A stretch of DNA of 64,000 bases from the NCBI GenBank assembly GCA_038501785.1, contig JBAMJR010000195.1, positions 1,979,001 to 2,043,000 on the forward strand, read 5' to 3'. A model generated the notes under the pieces. That model had not been told where the DNA came from. It searched no databases and worked only from the letters and a program-made list of their open reading frames with translations. Position 1 is the stretch's first letter. Every line of letters begins with the position of its first letter. Shown here in pieces: positions 23,701-34,753 of this stretch. Origin of the DNA: Myoxocephalus aenaeus (Eukaryota; Chordata; Actinopteri; Perciformes; Cottidae). The translations under genes and the position numbers were made by a program.

Positions 23701-25174
23701 CAAAACAGAGAGGAAGAGAAATAGGTTCAACTGGAAGTCTAACTTATTTTTCTCACCACTTACTTTCTATGAACACAGCAAAACACCCAATTAATGCTTT
23801 CTTTTCAGAAATATGTTCTGTCTTTGTTTTTGTCGAAACCTTGATATTTCCAAGTAATTTCCTGTTCGGGCACATGGGACCAACACATGTACTGTTATTG
23901 CACCATGTTTCATGTGAAGATGTATTGAGCAAGACAAAATGATATGACAGAGTAGATGTAGAGATATCTTATCTTCTTCTTCTACAGTTTCTCTGTGTTT
24001 CACTCTGTGTCAGGTCTCCAGCTGGAGGGAAAGACCAAAATCCGTGTGGAGCCTGGATTATTTGAATGGACCAAGTGGGTTTCAGGCACATGTTTACCTG
24101 TCTGGATCCCCCCAGCTGAGCTGGCTGCTGCTAACCTGAGTGTGGACACAACATACAGGTACACAGCAACACCAATGCATCTCCAAGCTTTCATCTGTGA
24201 TGATGCAATTTACTATAATCTTTTCTGCCTATGGTTTTGTCCCTAGACCTCATTTTCCCATAAGTAAATTGGCGGTGTCAGAGGCGTATGACACCTACAT
24301 CAGCAGGAGCTTCCAAGTAACCCGAGAGATCCTGGCGGAGAGCAAAAACCTGGGTAAAGTGGTGATGTAAACACGTATCAAGGGTTTCAAATTCATACCA
24401 ACTTTCCTCTGCACCAAATGTTGGCAACATTCCCTGGCTACAATGCCCCCTTTCTTTTCAAGATGATTATATTTTCCTGCTCTAAATTAAATCTCTGGGG
24501 GCTGTACGGTACATGAAGCATGAGCCAATGAAATCCAAACTAAACAATCACACGGATCTGCGTGAAACAGGCTCCTGTTTTGCGAGCCCCACACAAAGAA
24601 CATATACCTGACTCTACACACACTAGGTTGACACAATAAGCACTTTGCTTTTAGCTTACTAGCCTTCTGAATCAAAATTAATTTGGACGATGTCCCGATC
24701 TCTATATGATAGGACATGAGTCAAAGAACATTTCAAGGGGCATATTATGGACTGCTGAGTGGCCATAGACGGTAAAGAAAGCTAATGGTATCGGTGGAAT
24801 GTGGTTCTGTGTTCTCCACCTCTTTCACACAGGAAACACGGTCCTGATTGTGGCCCATGCTTCCTCTCTGGAGGCTTGCACTCGCCAAATACAAGGCCTC
24901 AGCCCCCAAAACTCCAAGGACTTTGTCCAAGTGGTCCGAAAGGTCAGTTTTCTGCTTTAGTTTCAACGCCTCTTTCATTTTTATCCTCCTCTCTTTTTCT
25001 CTGATAACATGCACATCCGTCTTGTCTTTGTAACAGATTCCTTACTTGGGCTTTTGTGCTTGTGAAGAAATGGGAGAGACCGGGGTGTGGCAGCTGGTCG
25101 ACCCACCCATCTTGCCTCTGACACATGGACCCAATCACAGTTTCAACTGGAGGGAAATGCTAATGCAGGACTGA
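8171..25174 (+). CDS. ubash3b: UBASH3B (STS-1/TULA-2), ubiquitin-binding SH3 protein tyrosine phosphatase, complete
   Basis: Cytoplasmic phosphatase that dampens Syk/ZAP-70 family signalling and binds ubiquitin and CBL (family knowledge). Fourteen coding exons: 8171-8298, 20218-20271, 20492-20678, 20841-21039, 21358-21527, 21721-21929, 22572-22716, 22877-22997, 23104-23226, 23390-23482, 24014-24158, 24247-24353, 24833-24942 and 25037-25174. They sum to 1929 nt, i.e. 642 residues plus stop, against 649 in human. All borders are AG/GT and phases agree. Order: UBA (about residues 25-65), 2H-phosphoesterase-like region with HITL (His115) and HVTL (His201), SH3 (about 247-312), then the histidine phosphatase with Arg383-His384-Gly385, Arg466 and His569, the expected catalytic set. 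The start begins MAAKEDLYAK, matching the internal methionine of the longer human N-terminus; an in-frame TGA lies two codons upstream. Whether this is the fish a or b copy cannot be told. Confidence 0.97.
8327..8364. repeat. CA-rich microsatellite just inside intron 1
   Basis: Interrupted CA run (CA blocks split by CTCG) starting about 30 bases after the exon 1 donor. Confidence 0.85.
8620..8896. repeat. Degenerate high-copy teleost interspersed repeat
   Basis: It reads ATTTTAATGTTGTACAGTAG, then ATCTGCAAAGTTACCTGTAA, then AAATACTCAAATAAAT, and ends CCTTTCCACCAC. This order matches a fish repeat I remember, whose ends read CAGTGGTGGAAAGTAAC on the other strand. Assignment is from memory; the transposon superfamily is not certain. 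Confidence 0.6.
10998..11041. repeat. Overlapping inverted repeats (competing hairpins)
   Basis: TTGAATGTAC at 10998-11007 pairs perfectly with GTACATTCAA at 11016-11025 around an 8-base loop. GTACAGAGAGCT at 11004-11015 also pairs perfectly with AGCTCTCTGTAC at 11030-11041. The two stems share bases and cannot form together. Confidence 0.8.
11343..11445. repeat. (CA)n microsatellite in intron 1
   Basis: About 100 bases of CA repeat interrupted once by a short CACTCA block. Confidence 0.95.
14406..14433 (+). promoter_or_regulatory. CRE plus TATA box cluster inside ubash3b intron 1
   Basis: A perfect palindromic cAMP response element (TGACGTCA, 14406-14413) lies 12 bases before TATAAATA (14426-14433). 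A CA-rich possible initiator (ACACACTTCA) follows at about the expected 25-30 bases. It could be an alternative ubash3b promoter, a promoter of an unannotated transcript, or chance. The first ATG downstream opens only a short frame. Confidence 0.4.
14880..15256. mobile_element. Foldback (MITE-like) teleost interspersed repeat
   Basis: The left end (AATATTGACACCACTCATG, then ACGGTAAATA) is mirrored by the right end (CACAGACATGAAGAGGGATT, then TCAATCTTCTCATCT), giving long imperfect terminal inversion. Internal text such as GCTAGCCTGGCTCTG and CTTCCAGTCTTTACGCTAA matches a high-copy percomorph repeat that I recognise from memory. No coding capacity. Confidence 0.65.
17953..18204. mobile_element. 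Short TIR element (MITE-like) in intron 1
   Basis: The right end GGTCTTGACTACAACACTG is the reverse complement of a left end that survives as TAGTGTCTCAAGACCAC. The interior repeats GGTCTTG/TTGGTCTTGATCTTGACTT-type words. This matches a common fish repeat beginning CAGTGTTGTAGTCAAGACC. Non-coding. Confidence 0.65.
20218..21527 (+). CDS. ubash3b: ubash3b exons 2-5: end of UBA and 2H-phosphoesterase-like domain
   Basis: Exons 20218-20271, 20492-20678, 20841-21039 and 21358-21527. Exon 2 finishes the UBA domain (LKALVSTGGKNVQAACDW). Exons 3-5 form the LigT/2H-phosphoesterase-like fold with two H-x-T-L motifs, PHITLCQF (His115) and LHVTLAYHF (His201). A cyclic-nucleotide phosphodiesterase role has been discussed for this region in the family; the motifs here are intact. 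Confidence 0.95.
20701..20766. repeat. (GT)33 microsatellite in the 162-bp intron 3 of ubash3b
   Basis: An uninterrupted GT run 22 bases after the exon 3 donor, preceded by three tandem GTCAGC words that include the donor itself. It makes up about 40% of the intron. Confidence 0.95.
21721..21929 (+). CDS. ubash3b: ubash3b exon 6: SH3 domain
   Basis: Single-exon SH3 domain. The ALYDY-equivalent appears as MYPYVPQNDDELEL, followed by MPGDFIF, a tryptophan in GWVYGTSLGTG, and GLLPENYV at the end. In the family this SH3 binds CBL and other proline-rich partners. The exon ends inside the glycine codon of WVVHG. Confidence 0.95.
22572..22716 (+). CDS. ubash3b: ubash3b exon 7: variable linker
   Basis: Encodes the Ser/Pro/Gly-rich linker between SH3 and phosphatase (SHSMLTCASPSNSGSP to GLCPPMQ). 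It is poorly conserved with mammals, as expected for this hinge, but is bounded by clear splice sites and keeps the frame. Confidence 0.9.
22877..25174 (+). CDS. ubash3b: ubash3b exons 8-14: histidine phosphatase (PGM-like) domain
   Basis: Exons 22877-22997, 23104-23226, 23390-23482, 24014-24158, 24247-24353, 24833-24942 and 25037-25174. The domain has FVCRHGERMD (nucleophile His384), VYCSPSLRCVQTA (Arg466), a GLFEWTKW acid-region motif and LIVAHASSLEAC (His569). The protein ends HGPNHSFNWREMLMQD, close to the mammalian FNWRE terminus. All residues expected for an active STS-1-type phosphatase are present, unlike the weakly active UBASH3A paralogue. Confidence 0.96.
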
Positions 25175-26130
25175 AGGATGTGCTCTCTGGCTTTCTATCT
25201 TTTGGCAGCCCTGAACTGCTGACAAAATATTTATTTTTAACCCACCCTTCCGCTATAAATTCAGCCCAACTACCAAAAAAACACCAGAAAAAAAAAAACA
25301 CGTCTCGCTTCCGTCAAAGACATCATACAAAAAAAATTGCAAATGTATTCAGACGCACTGCTCAGGAAAGAGAAAATACAGTTTGTGTTGAGATAACGGC
25401 AAAAAAGAGCTACAGATCGAGCGGCAGTTTGTCGCATTTTCCTCAACGTTTCACTTCTTCGCCCAAAATGTAGAGGTGCTACGAGAAACGTGGACATTTC
25501 TTGATGGTTGATGATGAGTTAGGTTTTATGCCACGGGAAGGTGCCATCATCTGTGGCTCCTCCACAGGCGGGGCGTCGAAGACTTTGTGTTCTGCTGCCT
25601 TCTCACACACTGTGACAAGAAATAGATGAGATAGACTTGTACCACGGAAATATTTTTACATGTGTCAGAAATTATTATTTAACTTGTAGCTACGACCCTC
25701 CTGCAAAAAAAAAAAGCACAAAAGAAATGTTGACAATCAGATCGGGGAGAACTGATCTTCATTTTTTGTGGTGCTGAGGTGGGTAGTTTATGATACCTGT
25801 TTTATTCCTGTAAATGTCATATCATTAAGTGATTCTCCTAAGTTAACATTTATGTGCATACATGAATTGTTTCACCTTCCTTTAATAGAGTTTTGATTGC
25901 CACCACAGGAACAACCAAGTCAATGTGACTTAAACAAATTAATATAATGAAATGCAGACTGCTGTTAGCCAGCCTGATAACCACACTGCTTTCCAAACAC
26001 TTGGTGCATTTAATTTGTTTTGGTTATGTCAGATGATTTAAGTGCTTACTGTCTCTACCAATTATTTGTTGTATGACTCAGAAATTCTATTGATACTGAA
26101 TAAAGCAAGGTTGTGGAGTTATGAAGGCCT
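25175..26130 (+). other. ubash3b: Probable 3' untranslated region of ubash3b
   Basis: It follows the TGA stop. The first well-placed polyadenylation signal is AATAAA at 26099-26104 (TGATACTGAATAAAGC); another AATAAA lies near 26205. The end is inferred. A 58-codon open frame on the minus strand overlaps this stretch and is discussed as a finding. Confidence 0.5.
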
Positions 26131-28393
26131 ATATATATCAGGAAGTGCCATGTGTTTTGTTAAAACATGATGTTATGTGTATGGGAATTAAAGTTGCTCT
26201 TAATTAATAAACATAAACAGCTCAACATGCACAGCTAACACTTTAATTAAGCCCCAATGTATTACCTCTAACCCACCAGAAAGCAGGCATATCTGGAGAG
26301 GCTAGCAGAGGAAATGTGCTCTTGATGCTGGAAACACACCAATATGTTTCACTGACTTTTTATTCTATTGAGCACCAGTTGTAATATCTCTAACACAATA
26401 AGAAAAACATTTCCTGGCAGACATGTTGACTCATCATAACTGGAAAAGCACAGGTAGAACTAAAATCATGAATGAAGGCTCAGCTCTGTTCTATTAGGTG
26501 TCTTAAGTTATTCTACACTGGCATTTCCACTGAGCCTTAAACAATACCATGTCCTCTACGAAGTGGAATGCAGCCATCATTATTTTGTATTTGCATTCAA
26601 TACACCTGTGTATTTTTTTTAATGTAAATAATGTGAATGATACATTTTACAATACTGGCTATAGTATTAGAAGTCTTGAGGAATTCAGAATTTTGACATA
26701 GCGAATATAGTCTCTTTTAAAAAGTTTTTTTTTCTGCCAATGTTTTGTCAGGCTTTTTTTATCTGAATATGCATCTGGACCATAAAGTTGGATCATTACT
26801 AACAGCTTCTTTAATAAGCCTGACATGTTTTGAAAAATGGATAAGGGTCACGAATTACTGCACGTTTACTTTTTGCGATTAATAACAAGTAAGTAGCTTA
26901 ACTAGTGTTAACTAGTTAGCTAAAGGCTACTAGCTACACTTGGTATTGGCTACTAGCTACACGTGGTATTGGCTACTAGCTACACCTGGTATTGGCTACT
27001 AGCTACACGTGGTATTGGCTACTAGCTACACCTGGTATTGGCTACTAGCTACACGTGGTATTGGCTACTAGCTACACGTGGTATTGGCATTGCTCCCCAC
27101 ACCAGAGCTGTGCGTCACAAACGCAGGTGAGGCCTTTTATGTTTGTTTGTTAAAGTTACCTTTAAAGGTATTTATAAGGTAATGATGTTAATGTAGAGGC
27201 ATTAGTAGCACCTGTAACTGTAACCTGAAGTGTTTAGCGTAATCTATGTAACCAACACAAGCTAAGCATTTAGACACAAAAGTTAAATATTTATCCCTGT
27301 TTAGTATCAGCCGTCTGCAAACAGACCCCCACTTTATTTCAGATAACAAGGGTCTTGGTGTTGCTGTTGGTGGCTGTATTTTATTTTATGAACATGGACA
27401 TAGATGCTGTCAACATAGATGTAGCTCCACCTTAACAATCACAGATTGTGATAAAACCACAGAGTTCTGTTGAAGCACATTCATTATATTGTATTAGATG
27501 TTTTGTCATGTTTTAATGTGATAATAATTCTCCCTTTTTTTGTACTATTGGTGCACTTTGCAGAATACAAATGACTCCTTCACTTTATCAATACATTATG
27601 AATTTCGAACATACAGCCATACTTGGATTATATGGCATTCGCAGTTTTTATGAGGCATCATGATATTATTAATTACTTTCAGAAATGATTATGAAGGAAT
27701 CTTTTCTGCACTGAATTGTTGCAAACCGTAAACTCAAAACAGCATAACAGCAATAATGATAGTAAGCAGGGTCCTTAGATAACAGTCTCTACACACAAAG
27801 AAAGTAATCTCAAAATGCTTTTAACTAGATCTATAGTTTCTAAATACTATGAGAGGAAATGATACATAATATACCATGTCCTCACAAACAGACTAAGTGT
27901 GAAACAAACACTAGATGGTGCTATTTGATGACCAATATCAGTCATGTACTGGTCCACAGGCACATTTGAGCTGTGGGCCAACCATCAATTTCTAAACTTG
28001 TATTATGTGCATTGTATGCAATACATTCTAGAGGTTGTTTATTTTTATCAGATGATTAGTGATTTTACTTTAAAATTTGAATTTTGAGGGTGAAGTATTT
28101 CATTTATTTAATTGAATAAAGAGTTACAAACAGCATACTTGCAAAGATAAAAACATCAGAAAATTATTATTGTAATATCGTTTTAATGTCTCAACAGAGC
28201 CAATGACTGATTGTCACAAGTACAGAAGCATCAATGTAAATTGTTTGTGACTAATCCTGCTGAAACAGCTAATATAACATATATTGTAAAACATTTACAT
28301 GCATTTCTCTTAAAATAGCCTGTGTAAAATAAGATAGCTTGGTTGGCTTACTGGTTATGTTGGTTTTCACCTCATTGATGCATTTCCCTGCAG
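26131..28393. other. Non-coding sequence downstream of ubash3b
   Basis: AT-rich, no supported exon. Apart from the 23-bp minisatellite at 26925 I see nothing distinctive. Confidence 0.6.
26925..27088. repeat. 23-bp minisatellite with an E-box in every copy
   Basis: Seven tandem 23-bp copies of GGCTACTAGCTACACNTGG plus TATT, and a three-base partial eighth. The copies are nearly identical except at the centre of the hexamer, which reads CACTTG once, CACGTG four times and CACCTG twice. All are CANNTG E-boxes. Confidence 0.95.
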
Positions 28394-28441
28394 GGGTCAC
28401 GGGGCAGCGGCAGCAAAGACCAACATCCCCTCAGGCCGCAG
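28394..28441 (+). other. Exon-like 48-nt island of unknown gene
   Basis: A GC-rich 48-base block in AT-rich surroundings, after a pyrimidine-rich acceptor (TTTCCCTGCAG) and before a good donor (GTAGGT). Its length is a multiple of three and all three frames are open, as in a cassette exon. I do not recognise the peptide in any frame, and no partner exon can be assigned. Confidence 0.3.
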
Positions 28442-31400
28442 GTAGGTGCTCTTTGACACGTTCACATTCACTCATTCATTGTAGTTGAACACTGATTGAG
28501 ATTGGGTCTCTGTTTCCAGCTTTCAGGAACCATGAAAGTTAGAAAATATGAGAAAATGGAGTAGCTGTGCTTGTGATTTGCAAATCAGACAATGTTCTTT
28601 CATACATGTAATGTTTATAGTATAAGTTAATGAACAACTGCTATTTGAAATGTAGTACATTTTGTTGCCAAGCTGCCATGGAATATGCAGGATCCAGTTA
28701 AGCCTTACATAACGTTATGATTGATTACTCAATACATCTTAAATATCAGTTTAATAATTGATTAAATGGAGTGTAATTTCAGTTTCACTATTCTTTAAAT
28801 AAACGGAAATATTTAAATATAAACTTAAAACGTAAGTAAGTAAAATTTATTTCTCTAAAAAAAAAAATATTTACGGTACTAATTTGTCATTATACTCCAT
28901 TTACTGGTTCCAGTTTGACGTTTATTAACGCAAAGCATGTAAATACACCTTCAAGATATGCAGCCACATTTAAAATTAAATAACAAACCCTTGTGAAAGT
29001 AATCGGAGCAGTCATTGGCCGGTCATCATTTCCAGTGAGAAAAAGAGACTTTCCTGTCTCCCTCACTGTATTTTCTATCATCTAAGTCTGTAAAAGTCAA
29101 AAAGTACTTTGATTAGAGCTTTGTGTCCGAGATGGTCCAAGAGCTCTTTCTAGAACTTGTAGCACTGCTTGATAATACGTTGTTAACCACAGCTATAATT
29201 ATTTTGCGGCTTGTCACTTTGTCAGTTTTAGATATTTGGTTGCAGGGAAACTGGTACAGTTGAGCCGTGCAACTGCTGCACAGGAGGATCTAGAATAGAT
29301 CAGAGCCAATGTCTCTCAGCTGTGTTCTGCCATTGCACACACACTGAGAGAACATGTTGGCTGTTTTTACTTTCACCTGCATTAACTGACTTTTTTTGGC
29401 CACTTGGCGGCAGTACAACAAGCTTTAAATACAACACTGGCATGTTCCATATTACAGTTGAGAGGGTGACTGTAACAAGCTTCATTTGGAGTGAAATATT
29501 CACTCTCCATTTAGATCTGTTCGCTAGATGCTCCCATGTTGCGTACTTTGTCTGCTGATCTGCTGTACTGCAAGGACAGTTTGTTTATCAGAGCTTTTAT
29601 GGCTGTAAACAGCTGCCGGCTATGACTGGAAGCAATATTGATGAGAACAATGAGAGTAAATCTAAACAGTAGAATTCAATCGTAATAATAATTTGATCTG
29701 TTGTTAATATAAAAAATATTGATGAGAGAATGGGTAATTTGTATGTAAATGTTTTTGTATGTATTTTTGTCAATGGACTAATACCTTTTATTAGTAGCTT
29801 CTTTAGTCGTTTGTTTGACCAATCAAGAAACTGAAAATGAAATCTTTGATCTGTAATGATCTTTCAGAATTAGAAATTCACATCATAAAAGTGCAACGGG
29901 CATTGTACTCGTTTAAAACGCACTGTCCCTGTGATCCATCGCATGCACTGTTGCTCTCTCAGTAAACTATAGGCTGATGCTGTTTTCTTTGTTTCTACAA
30001 AATGTCAGAAACTACCGAGCTGTTCCGAATCAGCACTGTCCGTGCATCTGGGAAGCAGATTGTAAAATGATTCTGGGGAAGCAATTTAGATTCAATGCCA
30101 TGAGTGGAAAAATCAAGGATGAGCATCAGGCTGTTTGCTGACCTTTAAAAATGTAACTGCCCTGTGGCGTGCCTGCACAGAAAGACGTTTCTGTTCATCA
30201 CTCATCCGCCTCACTCCTGCTTAAATACGCTACCATTTCAACCAATATATACACAGGCCGCGTAGTTGCTGGCCTACACGTGCGTATATGTACCCCAAAG
30301 CATATTTGAGGACATGATGTTGCACTAACATTACCATGATAATAATACACCATACATTGTAAAATGTAATGAATGTCAATTTTACAATGTAAGATAATGT
30401 AGGATTAGGCTACATTGGCTGAATTAAGTGATAGTTCTCATTCATTCAAAATGTAAGGGCTGCTTTCTGTAGTCGCTGTCAAATATAAATATATCTGGAG
30501 ATGGCTCGAATCATGTCATATTGAAGGTTCTTTGTTATTACAGATTTAGGCGTTGAACAACGGCGCTAGTCATCCTGACCACTAATTGGGTTTGACACAG
30601 CTGTCACGAGTTAGTGAGGCCACTACGTATTCTCAAGATGGGCTAATCTGGCTTCTGAGTACAGGAACAGAGGGATGTGAACACTCTGCAGCAGTGCAGC
30701 CAACACAGACGCCAGCCTGTTGGACACTTAGACAGAGATGCCATCTTTAGTCTAGTTTGACTCAAATAGCAAAGGCTCTACCTAATAAAACTGTCAAGGG
30801 CATTTTCTGACCTTGATTACAGGCTGAACATTAATTTGATACAAATAAATAATTGGCTTATTTGATATATGAAAACATTTCAGTTCTCCTTTGACCCCTG
30901 TAAGCACTATTTGGTCTTTCAGAGTATTAGGCAAGTGAGAGCTAGCAGAATCTGTTTGAGGCCAACTTTTGCCCAACGGAGGGGTTGAGTAATGTTTCCA
31001 AAAGCCTGCATGGGCCCCTTGCCTCTTTTTATAAAACCGAAGTTTCAACACCATCATGATCGGCATTCTTGTCTCGCTTGCCTGCTGGGTACACATAATG
31101 CTGGTCACTAATGCAGCGTAGTTTCTGAATGGCGTTGAGGAAATTCTTAATGATGGTCATTAACGCATTCGTTATAACACAGCAGCTGTTCTTTTTAATT
31201 GTATTTGAAAGCTGTTGACATGCTCAGTGACTTTGTTGTATAGAACTACGTTTTGCATTTCAGTGTTTTTTTCTATAGCTTTGACTCTCAGTCAGAAAGA
31301 GCATGAAATGTATGCTTTTCTAAATGGGAAGAAGTAAACAAGGTGATTTGAGAGCAAGACATCAGATCATTTGTATTATTACTTCAAGATGAACTAGAAA

Positions 31401-31729
31401 AACATCACGGATTTCATTTCACTTTGAGTCTCCATGTCAGTCTGTACAGACTACAGATATTGGTCAAGAATAGCTGAAGGTGTGGTTCTGGGTTTTAATC
31501 TTTAGAACGGTTACAAACATAAACTTAGTTTGTACAAATGCTTCTGTTCATTCTGTCAAGAAAATAGTTGCTATTTGTTCTCTATACTGTCTGGAAAAAC
31601 AACTCTCACTGCGTCGCTCCACTTTAACTTTCTTGTTTCTGGTAGTTTGTTTTGTGAATTACAAGTAAAAAGAAAAGGGCTCTGCATTGTACCCATAAGT
31701 GCTCAAGAAACAGCGACTCCAGAGTCCTT
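28442..31729. other. Gene-free AT-rich stretch
   Basis: No exon, RNA gene or clear transposon recognised. It contains one 13-bp inverted repeat at 30353-30391. Confidence 0.55.
30353..30391. repeat. 13-bp perfect inverted repeat
   Basis: TACATTGTAAAAT at 30353-30365 and its exact complement at 30379-30391, separated by 13 bases. It may be a small decayed MITE or a cruciform site. Confidence 0.8.
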
Positions 31730-32179
31730 CTCTATTCAGTCCTGGAACCGTTGGGGAGAGAGGGAGGAGAGGGAGGAGAGGGAGGAGAGGTGCAGGGAGG
31801 AGGAGGAGGAGTAAGGTTGGAGTCCCACATAAGGAGAACCACTGGCAAAGGAGCCGTTTCATGCTAAGCTCCTCTGAGCTGTCTTTGCCTTTCTGTTTGT
31901 ATTCGCTAGGAGTCAGCGTGCACCTGTGTGTTTGAGCACTTACTGCTCTCTCTCACTGCCACGGCTTGTGTATCAATGCTGCCATGTTAGCAGCTCGTGC
32001 AGCAATCAGCAGGAGAGAAGCAGAGCTGGACCTGGTGGACTCCAAATAACATGAACGCAGAGCAAAGGAATTGTGCTTGGAGAGTTTCTGCCTCCATCTT
32101 AAGACGAAACAATTTTGAGGAACAAACTTGCCCAGCTGGAATGAAGGACTGTCAACAAGTAGACTTGTGTGGAAAATGG
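31730..32179 (+). other. Possible first (leader) exon of an unidentified transcript
   Basis: A segment richer in GC than its surroundings ends at a near-perfect donor, AAAATG|GTAAGT (32180). An ATG at 32051 opens a frame (MNAEQRNCAWRVSASILRR...) that stays open to that donor. I do not recognise the peptide. It could equally be a non-coding leader or lncRNA exon. The start is arbitrary. Confidence 0.3.
31757..31812. repeat. Purine-only 9-bp tandem repeat
   Basis: About four copies of AGGGAGGAG followed by GGAGGA repeats, all purine on the + strand. It is able to form triplex or G-rich structures. Confidence 0.85.
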
Positions 32180-32333
32180 TAAGTTACTCACTAACAGCTT
32201 AAGTTACTCTAGGTTATGTGGTTTCAGCCAGGATCAATATAAAAGTTTGTACCTACTGGATGCCCTTTAGCAAACTATACAATGCAGTTGCACTCATACA
32301 GTTGAGCTGTTATTTATTTCTTTGTGAATGTGT

Positions 32334-32334
<1 letters not shown>

Positions 32335-32405
<71 letters not shown>
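32335..32405. repeat. (CA)n microsatellite
   Basis: About 35 uninterrupted CA units, 155 bases after the donor-like site at 32180. Confidence 0.95.
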
Positions 32406-32408
<3 letters not shown>

Positions 32409-34753
32409 TGTGTGTGGGGGCGTGTGTTGTGTTTGTTGGATTTTATGATGCGTTGGCTGGTCTGTGGTTCATCTCTGGATTAGACTCAGCTGCTCCGGTT
32501 CTCTGAGGGTATGTCTGCTTTTCTTTTGTTCATTTGTTCAGACATCTCACATGTCCAGAAATAAACACACGCACACACGCACACACACAGGAAGCAACAG
32601 GGCCGTGTGATGTCTCCAGAGCTGACAGACTTTACTCCTGCTGGTTCAAGCAACAGCAGTCTACTTGTAAAAATAATAATCCATAAATGTATTGAAGTTA
32701 TGGTAGCATTAAAAACAACTCATTCAGTCTGGATTGATGGTGGTAGATTATCTCAGACTCTGGCGAGTTCAACATTGTGGGTGAGTTTTCTTTGTAAAAA
32801 CATACACATGGGATTTGTAACAAGAAAAAACGTTGCTATTTCTGACAAGTCTGTTGCAGTAGTCATTCATTGTATTTGTGTTCTTTAAAATTGTTGCTTT
32901 ATGCTGTTTTGCATCGGACCTGCTATTCTCACGCACAATGAATGAATGAATGTATGCTTTAATATGATCAGGAGCCCAAAGGACACGATGGATGAGTTCA
33001 TGCTTTCTGCTGTGTATGATTTAATGCAATAGAAGAATATTTATGGTTCATAGCCAGTCATCTAACTGCGAGAAAAGTGTGGCTAAGTTGTTTAAAGTGC
33101 AGTGTGTTTGTCGGCATGTAGAGGTGAGGGTGCAGATTGGAACCAACTGAAACTTTTCCCGGGTGCCATGCTATTTATGCCAATAGATCCCCCTGATCTT
33201 GATTTCGAGGAACCAAATAGACCTGTGAAGATATCTATTACAACAGGACAGCACAAACATGTTGTTTAGCTCAGCATTAGTAACATTTGGCCATCCTAGC
33301 CTTCTGCTCATCGTAGTTGCTTCCAGTAACTATTGACAAATATCCTTAAAACTGCTTGACTCCATTTAGGCCACTAGTGAGCAGAAAAACAACAAAACAA
33401 ACTGACATAGACACAACTCAGATATATTAACTGACTTAAATGGGGAAAACAGACGTAGAGCAACATAAGCATAAATTTAGTCTTGGAGAGTTGAACTCTG
33501 GTTAACTTAGCCACGTTGTTGTCTCCGCAAACTCCTGTGAAAAATATCTGCGTCTTAAGCTAACTAGATGTTTTATTTGCTGCACCAGATAGTCTTATTA
33601 CATCAAAGTAAATCATAACAATTAAATTGAATTGATCGTTCAACTAATTGTGAATATTCTATGCAAAGTAAATTTTGCCCTCAATTATTAGCTTTGTTCC
33701 CACGCAGCTCTGTGATAAACAACCCGTGTTGTGATATCTGGGACATGCAGATGGCTGTCATGTTTACAGTTTATTTACCTAACGTATCAGTACATACCTA
33801 CAAGTAGCTGTTGGATATCGTAGATATTAAATTATCTTAATCCTAACTGAATATATAATACATTATTTATCTTGTCTAATGCAATCCTTAGTTTCATATT
33901 ATGTACAGTTTAAGGTTAGATATCCTGCAGGGTAACAGGTTAAAATAGCTCTCCTATTGTTTCACAGGTCTCTCAAATGATATTTAGTGATCTTGCTCAC
34001 AATGTTGTGGGCTACAAACCTCGGAAGACTTAAAGTGTTTGCCGGGCACGGCAGGAGACTAGACATGGGTGCATGCAGCAGGATGATGGAGTTACTTTAG
34101 ATATTCTTTAAAGCGTAAATCTATGACAAACAGAAAGGGAGGTACTGGGTAGGAGTAGCCTCGAAATATTTACAAAAGTGGTGGGGGTTATTGGGAGGAG
34201 AAAGGCATGTTTCAGGCTCTGCGTGCTTCACATTCTTAGCTGATGACCTCTATGGAAAATAACAACAGCCGGGCTTGAAGGTTACACTGAACGGCCAGTG
34301 CCTGGGGCTCGTTACTGGTACCAAACCTGCTGCTTGTAAAGTTAGTGCTGTTCTGTTCTGTAATCGTATGATCTGTTAGGGGAGATAGGGCACAGTGACG
34401 ATGAAACATTGAACAAATACATTAAAATTAACAATAAATATAGCAACGTCAATACAAATCTCTATAAACAAGTTGGAAGAAGTACACAATTACATAATCC
34501 TGCCCCTTCTCCACAATTCAAACTGAATTAACTAAATATTAATCATATATACAACTCATAAACAACTATCCCAATGGTATTATGTTCAACCCAAATATGT
34601 ACCTATTGTCAATCAGATATAACTTACACAATTACCTCACGTTTATGCCAACCTTTCCTCATGCCTATACCTCTTAACAATATCTCTTTGTACATCTACT
34701 TGATTAATTAATTCAACTAAGAGCATCTGTTTGTCAATATGTGCTCTCTACAG

